Shown here piece after piece: positions 8,605 to 16,843 of a stretch of 64,000 bases of DNA (the stretch's first letter is position 1; each line of letters opens with the position of its first letter). Location of the stretch: positions 1,364,001-1,428,000 of the forward strand of contig CBDHEI010000002.1 in NCBI GenBank assembly GCA_965262055.1, given 5' to 3'. The DNA is from G958296245 sp965262055. Its GTDB lineage: Bacteria; Chloroflexota; Dehalococcoidia; Lucifugimonadales; G958296245. The notes beneath the pieces were generated by a model that saw only the letters and a list, made by a program, of their open reading frames with translations, searched no databases and was not told where the DNA came from. Position numbers and translations under genes: made by a program.

Positions 8605-8877
8605 ATGTCTACCCAGGGCCGCGCTGCGGCAACGCCAAAGACTATCAAGGCATCTGAGTTCAAGGCGAAGTGCCTGCAGCTCATGGACGAGGTGGCCGAG
8701 ACCGGCGAGGAGATTGTCATCACCAAGCACGGCCGCCCCGTCTCCAGGCTGGCTCCCTACAGGGAGAGGCCGAAAGCCCTCTTTGGCAGGGGCGGGCCAA
8801 TCGTGGTCCACGGCGACATCAGCAGCCCTATCGACGTGGTCTGGGAAGCTGAGCAAGGCCTGTTGGACGGCAAGTAG
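8605..8877 (+). CDS. type II antitoxin, Phd/YefM family
   Basis: A 90-residue protein with the Phd/YefM fold signature: TIKASEFKAKCLQLMDEV near residue 13 followed by IVITKHGRPVSRLAPY near 37. The variable C-terminal tail (residues 55-90) would bind and neutralise the toxin encoded immediately downstream. ATG 8605 has a strong AAGGAG. Its stop codon overlaps the toxin start by one base, so the pair is translationally coupled. By family knowledge it also represses its own promoter, and a matching palindrome over the -10 box lies just upstream. Confidence 0.88.
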   Translation: MSTQGRAAATPKTIKASEFKAKCLQLMDEVAETGEEIVITKHGRPVSRLAPYRERPKALFGRGGPIVVHGDISSPIDVVWEAEQGLLDGK

Positions 8878-9275
8878 TGCTCCTGCTGGACACAAACGCC
8901 TTGGTGTGGTTCTGGCACGGTGACGCCCAGCTGGGCCCCGTTGCCCGGCGGGCCATCGAGCGCGCGTGGCAGGATGGGGAAGCGGCCGCATCCGCGATCT
9001 CGTTCTGGGAGGTCTCCATGCTGCACCAGAAACGCAGGCTCGAGCTGCCCAGTAGTCCGTCCGCGTGGCGGCGTTCCATTCTCGAACACGGCCTGAACGA
9101 GATACCCGTCGACGGCGAGATTGGAATCCGGGCCAACGCTCTGGTAGGTCTCCACGCCGACCCTGCCGACCGCATCGTAGTGGCTACGGCGCTCGAAGGC
9201 CACCGCCTCGTAGCGTCGGACCAGCGGATACTCGACTGGGGCGGAAGTCTGGGAAGACTGGATGCGAGAGGGTAG
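8877..9275 (+). CDS. PIN-domain ribonuclease toxin (VapC-like)
   Basis: A 132-residue PIN-domain protein. The acidic active-site residues are recognisable: Asp in LLLDTNALVW (residue 5), Glu in SFWEVSML near 48, and Asp in HADPADRIVVATAL near 98 with a further Asp in VASDQRIL near 116. VapC toxins are Mg2+-dependent RNases that cut tRNA or rRNA; the exact target is unknown. Translation starts at GTG 8877, overlapping the last base of the antitoxin stop codon. Length matches the family, and the pair appears intact, unlike the other toxin-antitoxin remnants in this window. Confidence 0.87.
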   Translation: MLLLDTNALVWFWHGDAQLGPVARRAIERAWQDGEAAASAISFWEVSMLHQKRRLELPSSPSAWRRSILEHGLNEIPVDGEIGIRANALVGLHADPADRIVVATALEGHRLVASDQRILDWGGSLGRLDARG

Positions 9276-10121
9276 ATGCAGGACAGGCCTCTGGCCGGCA
9301 AAGTCGCGATCGTAACCGGCGCCGGCAGCCCCATCGGCCTCGGCCGCGCCATGACCTTGGCCCTGGTGCGGGCCGGGGCCCGTGTCGCAATGCTGGACGT
9401 TGACGAAGAGTGGCTCCAGCAGAGCGCCACCGCCGTACGGGCGGTTGGTGGCGATGACTGCGTTCTGGCCCTCGTCTGCGACATCTCAGACCCCGACAGC
9501 GCCGAGGATGCGGTCCGCCGGACAATAGACGGGCTCGGCGGCCTCCACGTCCTGGTAAACAACGCGGGGACAATGAATCCTTCGGTCAGCGGCGCCCCCA
9601 GCCGGACCCGCTTCTGGGACATCCCACCCGACACGTGGAGCAAGATCGTGGCCGTCAACTCCAGCGGCCCGTTCTACATGGCCCGCGCAGCCGTGGGCCA
9701 CATGCTCGCCCAGGGGTGGGGCCGGATCATAGGCGTCACGACCAGCGTCGACACCATGTATAGGGCGGGGATGTGTCCCTACGGACCGTCCAAGGCTGCC
9801 CACGAGGCCCTCGTCGCCCTCATGGCCCGCGAGCTGGAGGGTACCGGCGTTACCGCCAACGTCCTCATTCCCGGCGGGACGACCATCACCAACCTCGTTC
9901 CCCGGGACATCGGGTACGACCGGACAGCCCTCATGCGGCCGGAGGTGATGCAGGCGCCGGCAGTCTGGCTCGCGTCCGACGAGTCGGCATGCGCCAACGG
10001 CATGCGCTTCATCGCCTACCATTGGGACGAGAGCCTGCCCATCGAACAGCGCCTCGAAAAGGCCGGCGCGCCCGCCGCCTGGCCCCAGCTCGGCAAGCAG
10101 GCCATCGACCCATGGCCGTGA
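9276..10121 (+). CDS. short-chain dehydrogenase/reductase
   Basis: A 281-residue classical SDR. The NAD(P) glycine motif is slightly unusual, VTGAGSPIGLGRA near residue 14 (TGxxxxxGxG, one residue longer than normal). NNAG is near residue 91 and the catalytic region has S in TTSVDTM, then YGPSK (YxxxK) near 168. After the cofactor domain the C-terminus (residues 200-281) carries WPQLGKQ near the end. Substrate unknown. ATG 9276 directly follows the toxin stop codon, so it may be read through from the toxin-antitoxin promoter although it is unlikely to belong functionally to it. Confidence 0.85.
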   Translation: MQDRPLAGKVAIVTGAGSPIGLGRAMTLALVRAGARVAMLDVDEEWLQQSATAVRAVGGDDCVLALVCDISDPDSAEDAVRRTIDGLGGLHVLVNNAGTMNPSVSGAPSRTRFWDIPPDTWSKIVAVNSSGPFYMARAAVGHMLAQGWGRIIGVTTSVDTMYRAGMCPYGPSKAAHEALVALMARELEGTGVTANVLIPGGTTITNLVPRDIGYDRTALMRPEVMQAPAVWLASDESACANGMRFIAYHWDESLPIEQRLEKAGAPAAWPQLGKQAIDPWP

Positions 10122-10275
10122 TCGGAAACCGGTCCGGCTGTCGAGATCGAGGACCATCAGTCGCCAACGGACACCGCCCTCGTCATCCTCAATGATGCCG
10201 AGAGACGGATCGACAAGACACCCGCGAAAGTGTTACCCATGTCCCCGGTTTGCACAGTGAGGGCGAATACCGTCC

Positions 10276-10306
10276 TTGACACAGCCCAGAACGGCTGTGC
10301 TATACT
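10276..10306 (+). promoter_or_regulatory. promoter-like -35/-10 pair without an evident gene
   Basis: A perfect TTGACA (10276-10281) is followed after 19 bases by TATACT (10301-10306), or after 17 bases by GCTATA. The spacing is slightly long. No gene or structured RNA is recognised directly downstream, so it may drive an unannotated small RNA or be a relic. Confidence 0.35.
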
Positions 10307-10631
10307 CCCCTCGGAGCGCGATATTCAGCCTTCTCCCAACAGGCCAATCCGATACAGGCCAATGGGACATGGCGCCGAACCCGCGGGCACAATGTCCAGG
10401 ATTGACACCCCCGCGCTGGACGCGCGCCAGGGATGTGGCGCTGATGTGACGCTGCCTCGGGACGTGCGGCCCCGCGAAGACGTACGCACACCTTGACAAC
10501 CGAATAAGTGGCGCCGCCCAACACCGCGCGGCGGGATGCCCCTGGCATTCCCGATGCCATTACCCTCGCTCCCATTCGGCCTCGCGCACGGTAGCAGCGT
10601 AGCGGCGGGCACGAGCCCGCCGTGGCCCTGG

Positions 10632-10717
10632 GAGGGTGTCTCCATAGGGCTGTGGAGTGGACAACCCGTTCACCCTCGGCCTGTCCAAGGGCCTTTAGTT
10701 GGCTTGGAGACACCCTC
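10632..10717. repeat. 13-base perfect inverted repeat
   Basis: GAGGGTGTCTCCA (10632-10644) pairs perfectly with TGGAGACACCCTC (10705-10717), enclosing 60 bases. It could form a long hairpin or be the ends of a very small mobile element. The arm core GAGGGTGTC also occurs inside the MITE-like repeats at 45055 and 63804. Confidence 0.6.
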
Positions 10718-10947
10718 TTGGAGGCCGTCGCTCCCTCCGAGGATCGGACAGCGTTGCAGCATACAGGGGACAGGTAAGCTCCGCTGAGCGCATCCCGCTC
10801 TATGTCGTAGTAGCTCTCGTCGTGCGGACGGTCTGCTGAAATGCGGGCCTACACGAAAGGCGCATCCACCCCCGGCAGCTCGACGGGTCCCGGGGGGCGA
10901 TGGATCCGGGCGGCGCTCAGCCTTGCCACCAGGCGCCTGGGAGGGCG

Positions 10948-11119
10948 GGTTCCCACCCGTCTGTCCCATTTGCAGTTGGAGGCAAGCCCCCAGCCCGATC
11001 TGGACTCCGAGGAGAGCGTCCAGAGGGCTTTCCCCCTGCCTGGCAGCCTGTCTGCCGCCAGGCAGGATGGGCTGGGGGCGCAGCCCCCAGTTTCCAAAGG
11101 GCGGGCGGGTGGGAAACAA
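10948..11119. repeat. MITE-like unit with long imperfect inverted repeats
   Basis: The left arm, beginning GGTTCCCACCCGTCTGTCCC and ending in GCCCCCAGCCC, is an imperfect inverted copy of the right arm, which runs from GGGCTGGGGGC to GGGCGGGCGGGTGGGAAAC. Between them lies the hairpin CCTGCCTGGCAG/GCCGCCAGGCAGG. No open frame is present. A fragment of the same right end (AGGGCGGGCGGGTGGGGA followed by AAGAAGGCATCACCAAGTC) recurs near 8465-8523. Confidence 0.55.
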
Positions 11120-11283
11120 GACATCTGCCTTATTGGGACTATGCCGGTGGAGAAGACATCAGCAGGTCTGAACACTTACGCCTAACGCCCGTCTGTGGAC
11201 TTATCGTCATCGGCAGCTTATGCTTCTCCCTCAGCGGCCAGCCCTTCCGGACGTGGCCCGGCGCATAGTGAGGAGGCCGAACT

Positions 11284-11679
11284 ATGGCAACGAAGACGGA
11301 GCTCAAAGTTCCCATGGTGGTCCATGGCACCAGGCCCGCAAGCGACACGGCCCAGACCCCTGGGATGGAGCGACGCCCCGCCATCGACGCGGCAGCGGTA
11401 GGCGCCAGCAAGATATGGTTCGGTACCGTCACCTCGTCCCCTAACCACACGGGCCCGCCACACCAGCACGGCGAGGCCGAGACCGCCGCGTACGTCATAT
11501 CCGGCCACGTCCGCGTCTACTACGGCGAGGACTTCAAGGAATGGGTGGAGGCCGGACCGGGTGACTACCTCTTCGTGCCTGCCCACCTCTGGCACATCGA
11601 GGAAAACCCCTACGACGAGCCCTCGGAACAGTTCCTCGCCCGCGGCCCCGACAACATCGTCATCAACATGGAGCAGTAG
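11284..11679 (+). CDS. small cupin-domain protein
   Basis: A 131-residue single-domain cupin. Motif 1 is HQHGEAETAAYVISG near residue 60 (His-x-His with a Glu) and motif 2 is GDYLFVPAHLWHIEEN near 95, giving the usual three His and one Glu metal ligands. Such proteins are often small isomerases, dioxygenases or binding proteins; no substrate can be inferred. A GAGGAGG sequence lies close upstream of ATG 11284. A run of 14 cytosines (11699-11712) follows the stop codon. Confidence 0.85.
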   Translation: MATKTELKVPMVVHGTRPASDTAQTPGMERRPAIDAAAVGASKIWFGTVTSSPNHTGPPHQHGEAETAAYVISGHVRVYYGEDFKEWVEAGPGDYLFVPAHLWHIEENPYDEPSEQFLARGPDNIVINMEQ

Positions 11680-11710
11680 AGCCTCCGCCTCGTCCATACC
11701 CCCCCCCCCC

Positions 11711-11968
11711 CCGCGCTTCGGAGATGTACGCTCCGCCCTGGGCGTACTTGTCTTGACAACCCTGCTTGGCGATGTCGATTCTGTGGTCCGGAGTGCCGTT
11801 CTGGTGTTTGTGTTCGCGGTGTGGGCCCTGCAGCTGTGGTGGTCGCAGGCATGGTTGAGTCGCTTCCTGTTCGGACCTTTGGAGTGGCTCTGGCGGGTCG
11901 CCACATACCGAAGCGGACAGCCGATTCGCCGCCCCAAGGTTGAGCAAACCTCTGACTCAGGACACTAG
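11711..11968 (+). pseudogene. C-terminal remnant of a DUF418 membrane protein
   Basis: About 80 codons without a start encode two hydrophobic stretches (LGVLVLTTLLGDV and VLVFVFAVWALQLWWS) followed by WLSRFLFGPLEWLWR and VATYRSGQPIRR. FGPLEWLWRxxTYxxxQPxRR is the hallmark C-terminus of DUF418 membrane proteins. The upstream 300 residues are missing; the frame instead runs back through the C14 tract into the cupin gene. It ends 4 bases into the oppositely oriented next gene. I read it as a truncated relic. Confidence 0.72.
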
Positions 11969-12672
11969 GCGAACTCGTCGGGCCAGTAGTCCGGCCAGAT
12001 GGACTTGCCGACGTAGTTGCCTTGGGCGTTCCAGAACTCGCTGGTCTGCCGCGTGATGAGGCGGCTGTTCGGCATATCGAGGTGGTCCGGGAGCGGGGAT
12101 ATTCGGCCAGGCACCCCAACGACGAAGCTGCGGGGCGGCACGTCCTTGTTCACCACCGCGCCCGCCGCGATGAAGCTCCTCTCGCCGATGGTCACTCCGG
12201 GCAGGATGGTGCAGGCGCCGCCGATCATCACGTCGTTGTGAATGGTCGCCCCCCGAGGCGGGGGCAGAGGCTCGCGCCGGCACGGATACCGGTCGTTCAG
12301 GAACGTCACGCCCGGGCCGACGAACACGTTGTCGCCAAACCACGTCCGCGACGGGATGTAGACGTGGGACATGATGCGGACGCCGTCCCCCATCCTGACC
12401 ACGCCCTCGATTGTCGAGTGGTTGAGGATGGTGCAGAAGTTGCCGATCTTCACCATCGCCCGTATCACGGCGTAGTGGACAGTGTGGAAGTGGTCCCCGA
12501 TCGTCACGTCGCCGTATATGACCGTCCCCTTGTGCAGGATGCAGTTGTCGCCGATCCTGGCGGGGCCGCACTCTGGGTGGTACCGGTAGCCGACTATCAC
12601 ATCCGGGTCTATCTGGGGGTTGCTCCCAATGATCGCGTTGTCGAAGGATTCGTCGGATTGAGGCGACGGCAT
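11965..12672 (-). CDS. left-handed beta-helix (hexapeptide) acyltransferase-like protein
   Basis: A 235-residue protein made largely of hexapeptide repeats that form a left-handed beta helix: IGDNCILHKGTVIYGDVTIG near residue 38, IGNFCTILNHSTIEG near 73, FGDNVFVGPGVTF near 110, then IHNDVMIGGACTILPGVTIG and AGAVVNKDVPPRSFVVGVPG toward the C-terminus. The last segment is typical of sugar or amino-sugar O/N-acetyltransferases such as the WbbJ or NeuD type. ATG 12672 is chosen because AGGAGG lies just upstream; longer versions have no such site. Likely acts on a nucleotide sugar or cell-surface sugar, but no glycan cluster is nearby. Confidence 0.85.
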   Translation of the reverse strand: MPSPQSDESFDNAIIGSNPQIDPDVIVGYRYHPECGPARIGDNCILHKGTVIYGDVTIGDHFHTVHYAVIRAMVKIGNFCTILNHSTIEGVVRMGDGVRIMSHVYIPSRTWFGDNVFVGPGVTFLNDRYPCRREPLPPPRGATIHNDVMIGGACTILPGVTIGERSFIAAGAVVNKDVPPRSFVVGVPGRISPLPDHLDMPNSRLITRQTSEFWNAQGNYVGKSIWPDYWPDEFA

Positions 12673-12743
12673 GGCAGTCCTCCTGGTGCGTGATTGCGTG
12701 GGCCGGACTCTAGCCGAGGGCCGCGCCCCGGTCAACAACGGCC

Positions 12744-13488
12744 GTGTCGGAGTTGCTCAGCCTGGCGAGTTGTGCCAAGGTCTTCGGCATGGATGTACTC
12801 GGTAGGAGACTGGCTGACCCCTACGACGCCTTCTGGGAGCAGTACGGGCCGGAGATTTCGGTTTCCGTCGAGCATATCGAGGAAGGCCACAGCTCCGTCT
12901 TCGGCGACCTGGGTGCCGACAGGAGCGCCCCGGACGAGCCGGCTTGGGCCGGGCTGCCCGGCGACGACCTTGCCTATCACGTGGCTCACGAGTTGGCTCA
13001 CCTGCTGCTGCGCGCCCGCAGCTATCCCATCGTGGCTCCCGGCAGCGACATACCGCCGGGGTCCGAGGCGGCGAGGGTGGGCGGCGACCTGCAGGAGATG
13101 ATCGACCACGCCGCGCTGTCGGAGATACTGGGGCCGTTCGGGTTCAGGAACGACTTCATTCTGGACCGCACGGCCGGGGGGGGCTTCGCGGGGCCTGTCG
13201 TCCAGCCCCGTCCCGGAGCCCGGCACGGCCTGGTTCGCGACGTGGGCGATACGCTACTGCGATCTTTCGAGGGATATGGGACCGGAGCGGTGGGCGCCCA
13301 TCGAAGCCCTGTACAGGGAGCGGGCGCCAGACGCGGCGGAGATGGGCCAGCGGCTCATCGCCATAGTGGAAGACCGGGGCTGCGGCTCGCCCGGCAAGGC
13401 GCTGTGGGCCACGCTGCAGGCGCGGGAAGCCCTGGACATTGACCGGCGCTACGTTAGGATCATCGACCCGGCGGGCGGCGTCTACTGA
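12744..13488 (+). pseudogene. putative zinc-metallopeptidase-like protein (HELAH), frameshifted
   Basis: Two overlapping frames form one protein of about 248 residues. The first part (from GTG 12744, or ATG 12789) contains HVAHELAHLLLRARSYP near residue 78, an HExxH zinc-peptidase motif. The second frame supplies RYCDLSRDMGPERWAPIEAL and ends ALDIDRRYVRIIDPAGGVY before TGA 13488. The switch maps to a run of eight G at 13176-13183; removing one G joins them. Either this is a sequencing indel or the gene is inactivated. Beyond the HELAH motif I do not recognise the family. Confidence 0.65.
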
Positions 13489-13555
13489 GCGCGGGCCGCG
13501 TCTACTAGGCCGTCTTGGTGACGGTCTGACCATGTACCCAGATTCCCCACCTAAC

Positions 13556-15258
13556 CCCGAATCCACCGAAGGACACCTATGGACGGCGTGAGGACAGCGG
13601 CAGGGTGGGTGAGGGAGCTACAGGGGAGATGGCTGGGCTCATTGGGGTAGATTGGAGGTCGGCGAACGGTCTTCAGTCGCCGCATAGGGCCCCTATGGCC
13701 CTCTGCGGGAGCTGCGATGCGCGGGATGGCGAGAGAATACGCAGCAGGGAACTCTCGCGGACCGGGGTGGCACGAGTTTGCAGGGAAGTTGGGTCAGTTG
13801 CAGGCTGGCAGTCAGGCGGGGAGTGGAATGGCTCGCAGCCGGGCCATGGCGCGAGTGAACTGGGTTTCCCAAGGCCAATGCTGGGGAAGATGCAGGGTAA
13901 GGCGGCGCGCCGAGCGGGTGATCCGTCCCACCAGAGCGAAGACCCGCCGCCTGAGGGTCTTGGTGGTCACGGTCCGTTCGGCCAGACCGATGCGCGCTGT
14001 CCAGCGGGCGAGGTTGTGTGCCATCACCTGCACCGCCAGCCAGGCGCCGTTGGCGGCGAAGCGCCCCGAGGGGAGATGGTTGAGTCCGACGCCGTGTTTC
14101 AGGTCTCGAATGGCGTTCTCGATCTCGGCGTGGCGGCGATGATCGGCCTCCAGTTCCAGGGTTTCCCCGTCCCGGTCGGTGATGAAGCCGTGATAGCTGT
14201 AGGTGGCGAAGAGGGCCAACTGGGAACCGGGCGTGGGCTTCACCCGCCGGACGATGAGCCGCACCGGCGCGGCGTCGGGTTCACTCTGGAAGGGGGTATA
14301 GGTGGTCTCGGCCACATCGGCGGCGCCGTCCATCCAGTAGGGAATCGGCGTCCAGTCCTGCTCGGGGATCGCCTCAATCAACTCCCGCAGGCCTTTGTGC
14401 TGGCGGATGGTGATGGAGAAGCGGACACCCATCTCGCGGCAGACGGCGACGAGAGCGTGGGCGTAGAAGCCGCTGTCGGCGCGCACCGTGAGTTGGCCGC
14501 TGGCCCCACCGTAGCGCACCCGCCCCACCGTTTCACGCAGGAAGTGGGCAGCGCCGCGAGCGGTGTTGGCACGGCCCTCGCGCAGCCGGGACATCAGCAC
14601 ATCGCCGGTTCCGGCGGCGATGGCCAGCAGTGGGTGATAGCCCCGCGCGCCGGTGTAGTTGTGGTGTCGCGCCCCTTCTTTGTCCAGTCCATAGGTCTCG
14701 CAGATGGTGGAGTCCAGGTCGATGGTCAGGGGCAAGTCGCCGGGTCCGGCCCCAGCGGCCCATGCGCGTGCCAGCAACTGGCGGCTCACCCGGTCGAGTT
14801 GACGGACATGCCCCCACCGGAAGCTGCGCAGGAAGGTGCCCAGGGTGGATGGCGCCTTGACCACGCAGCCGAGAACACCGACCGTCCCACCAGCACGCAG
14901 CGCATCGGCGTCGTCGATGAAGTCGCCGCCCGCCAGCGCGGAAGCGACCAGCGTCAGCAGTTTGTCCCCCGTGTTCGCCCGCCCCGGTGCGCAGCCGAGG
15001 TCGAGGTGATGGTCGACGAGTTCCCGCAGGCCCAGGTGCTGTGCAAGGGTGGCCGGCAGGAGCAGGCCGGCATTGGCCACCAGGCGGTGGTCGTCAAAGA
15101 CGACGCCGATACGGTCGGGATTGTTCTGTGGCAGCATCTACTGGGTGCTCCTTGTTTCCGGGCGGTTTTCTGTTTCAAAACCATTCTCCCAGATTCAGAG
15201 GAGCACCCTCTGGCTTCTTCAAGGACTGTCCCCAAAGTCGTCTTTCGGTGGATTCGGG
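13556..15258 (-). mobile_element. IS1380-family element, type X, copy 1 (1703 bp)
   Basis: Ends are CCCGAATCCACCGAAGGAC on the left and the inverted CCCGAATCCACCGAAAGAC on the right. It is flanked by a 5-base direct repeat CTAAC (13551-13555 and 15259-15263). It lies 14 bases inside the left end of the host element and splits the latter's terminal repeat from its interior. It carries one intact transposase gene. Confidence 0.92.
13812..15137 (-). CDS. IS1380-family transposase (type X, copy 1)
   Basis: A 441-residue DDE transposase. DDE candidates are Asp in PLTIDLDSTICETYG near residue 140, Asp in VRADSGFYAHAL near 218 and Glu in HAEIENAIRDLKHGVG near 335, followed by an Asn-Ala-Trp helix. 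Length and motifs match the IS1380 family. The gene is intact and nearly identical to the copies at 16965 and 61031, with scattered substitutions only (for example Pro versus Ser near residue 51), showing recent spread. The opposite strand is open over much of this gene, but that is a high-GC artefact. Confidence 0.93.
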   Translation of the reverse strand: MLPQNNPDRIGVVFDDHRLVANAGLLLPATLAQHLGLRELVDHHLDLGCAPGRANTGDKLLTLVASALAGGDFIDDADALRAGGTVGVLGCVVKAPSTLGTFLRSFRWGHVRQLDRVSRQLLARAWAAGAGPGDLPLTIDLDSTICETYGLDKEGARHHNYTGARGYHPLLAIAAGTGDVLMSRLREGRANTARGAAHFLRETVGRVRYGGASGQLTVRADSGFYAHALVAVCREMGVRFSITIRQHKGLRELIEAIPEQDWTPIPYWMDGAADVAETTYTPFQSEPDAAPVRLIVRRVKPTPGSQLALFATYSYHGFITDRDGETLELEADHRRHAEIENAIRDLKHGVGLNHLPSGRFAANGAWLAVQVMAHNLARWTARIGLAERTVTTKTLRRRVFALVGRITRSARRLTLHLPQHWPWETQFTRAMARLRAIPLPA

Positions 15259-15482
15259 CTAACATAGTTTGGTGTGGCCTTCGTGGATTTACGCCCGTGT
15301 TGAGTATCGATTCGGTGGTTCCATATGGTCGGATCGGGCCGTAGGTAGGACCTTGGCCGAAGACTTTGAGGGTATGGGCATCGGAGCCGCACCGATTATG
15401 GCTGTCCTCAGGCCGAAGAAGGCATGGCGCAGCCTGGGCGACCTTGCTGAGTCGCCTTCAACCGATGCACAGACAGGAGCGC

Positions 15483-16838
15483 TTATGGTTGGTACGGCTC
15501 GGCGGACAGCGCCAATATCCTCTGACGTGCCCTGATCAACAACTCGTATGAGGGATGGCCCCGCGCCAGACGGATGATCAGCTTCCTGGCGTGTCGCATC
15601 ACCCGGCCCGGAAGGGCGATCAGGGCGAAGCGCACTGCCTTGAGACGCTTGCTCACCCACTGTCCTCCCAACGCCAGCCGCTTCATCGCAGAGCTCAGGT
15701 TGAAGGCCAGCACCGCTATGGCCCACCATGCGGCGTTGGCTCCGAACAGCCCCGACGGGAGCCTGCCCGCAGCCAGGTCACTCTTCAGGACGCTGTGGAC
15801 CTGCTCGCCTTTACCGCATCTCTGCCTGTACCACCGGATCATCTCATCTCCCGGAAGGTCTCGGTTGGTCACCAACCCGGAGACCTTGTGCCAGGCTCCG
15901 CCGGCCAGCCTCATCACGGGGAAGGGCAGTTCCAGCTGCAGTTCCATTCCCGGCAGAGGCTGTTCGCTCAGCGGCTCCCTGATAGCGATGAACCGGTATT
16001 CAGGGTTCTTCTTGCTGTAGGCTATCCAGTCTTGGTTCGAAGTTCACCTCCGCCCACTGTTGACCTGTCTCGACCCAGGTGGCGCCCAGTCTGCGGTGCG
16101 GGGCATGCCAGTCTTGTTCGGCAACCTCGGACACCGCGCGCCTGAACTCCGGCGTCACGTTGAGTCCTACCGCAAACTCGATCACTCCGAAGCGCTCGTC
16201 TCTGCCCTCGGCGCAGTACCGCAGCAACTCGTGCTGATACCCAGCCGCGTCCGACCGCAGCATCACCTTGTCCACCGCACAAGGCAGATGCTCCAACGCT
16301 TCGGTCAACACTCGCAGTTGCTGATAGCCAGCAGGTACGTTGCCGTCCCGAAACTCCGAATGCACTATCAACTCAGCCTCGGCCCAGTAGGTCGTCAGAG
16401 GCTGATACGCCTTGTACTTCTTGTAGCTGTAGAGCGCCTGCTGCTTGTGCGTCTCCACCAGCGTGGCGTCCATGTCCAACGTGGCTTGAGCGCAGGGCGA
16501 ACGGCTCTGTACGAAGCTCACCATATCGGCGTTCACCTTATGCAGCCCCCCCAGCGCTTCGTTGGGTGAAGGTATGAACGCTCTGTGAGCTTCCCGACTA
16601 GACTCCTCGCCCGCCTCGTGGAATCTCTCCAGGTACCGGAACACCGCCGACTCCGATGGCATGCTCCGCCGACGCTCTACACGCCATCGCTCTTCCAACG
16701 CTCTACGCTCTCGACGACCCATCCCATAGCTCTCGACTTCCCGAAGCACCCTGCACAACCCCGCGTCCTTCTCCAAAACATCCAGATCGACCACTGACTC
16801 ACCGCCTGCCAGGTTCAGCAGTATCAGCGAGCTGACCA
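15483..16838 (-). pseudogene. IS1380-family transposase of the host element, C-terminal portion (split and frameshifted)
   Basis: This holds the catalytic core and C-terminus of the host element's transposase. It includes SSLILLNLAGGESVVDLDVL, TLDMDATLVETHKQQALYSY (first Asp), a second Asp in KVMLRSDAAGYQHELL, and GKGEQVHSVLKSDLAAGRLP with AAWWAIAVLAFNLSSAMKRL (DDE Glu region). The N-terminal 57 residues lie on the far side of the nested element (18550-18724). A second lesion near 16025-16040 shifts the frame: one frame ends LDSLQQEEP-stop while the neighbouring frame continues as QDWIAYSKKNPEYRF. The protein cannot be made intact. Confidence 0.85.
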
Positions 16839-16843
16839 CTTGA

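Larger units (their letters stand above)
10122..11283. other. 1.16-kb non-coding region rich in inverted repeats
   Basis: No convincing gene in either strand. It contains a promoter-like site (10276-10306), a 13-base inverted repeat (10632-10717) and a GC-rich MITE-like inverted-repeat unit (10948-11119). GTGTTACCCATGTCCCCGGT near 10229 resembles the ends of some IS481/IS21-type elements, so an old IS end is possible but unproven. Short open frames here lack ribosome binding sites and family resemblance. Confidence 0.6.

Noticed and set aside
10230..10496. 88-codon open frame downstream of the SDR
   Set aside because: No ribosome binding site, unusual composition, and a promoter-like site lies inside it; likely chance.
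13605..15344. 579-codon open frame antisense to the type-X transposase (also at 17103-18797 and 61007-62506)
   Set aside because: It mirrors the transposase in all three copies, has Gly/His/Val-rich composition typical of antisense frames in high-GC DNA, and no ribosome binding site or family match.
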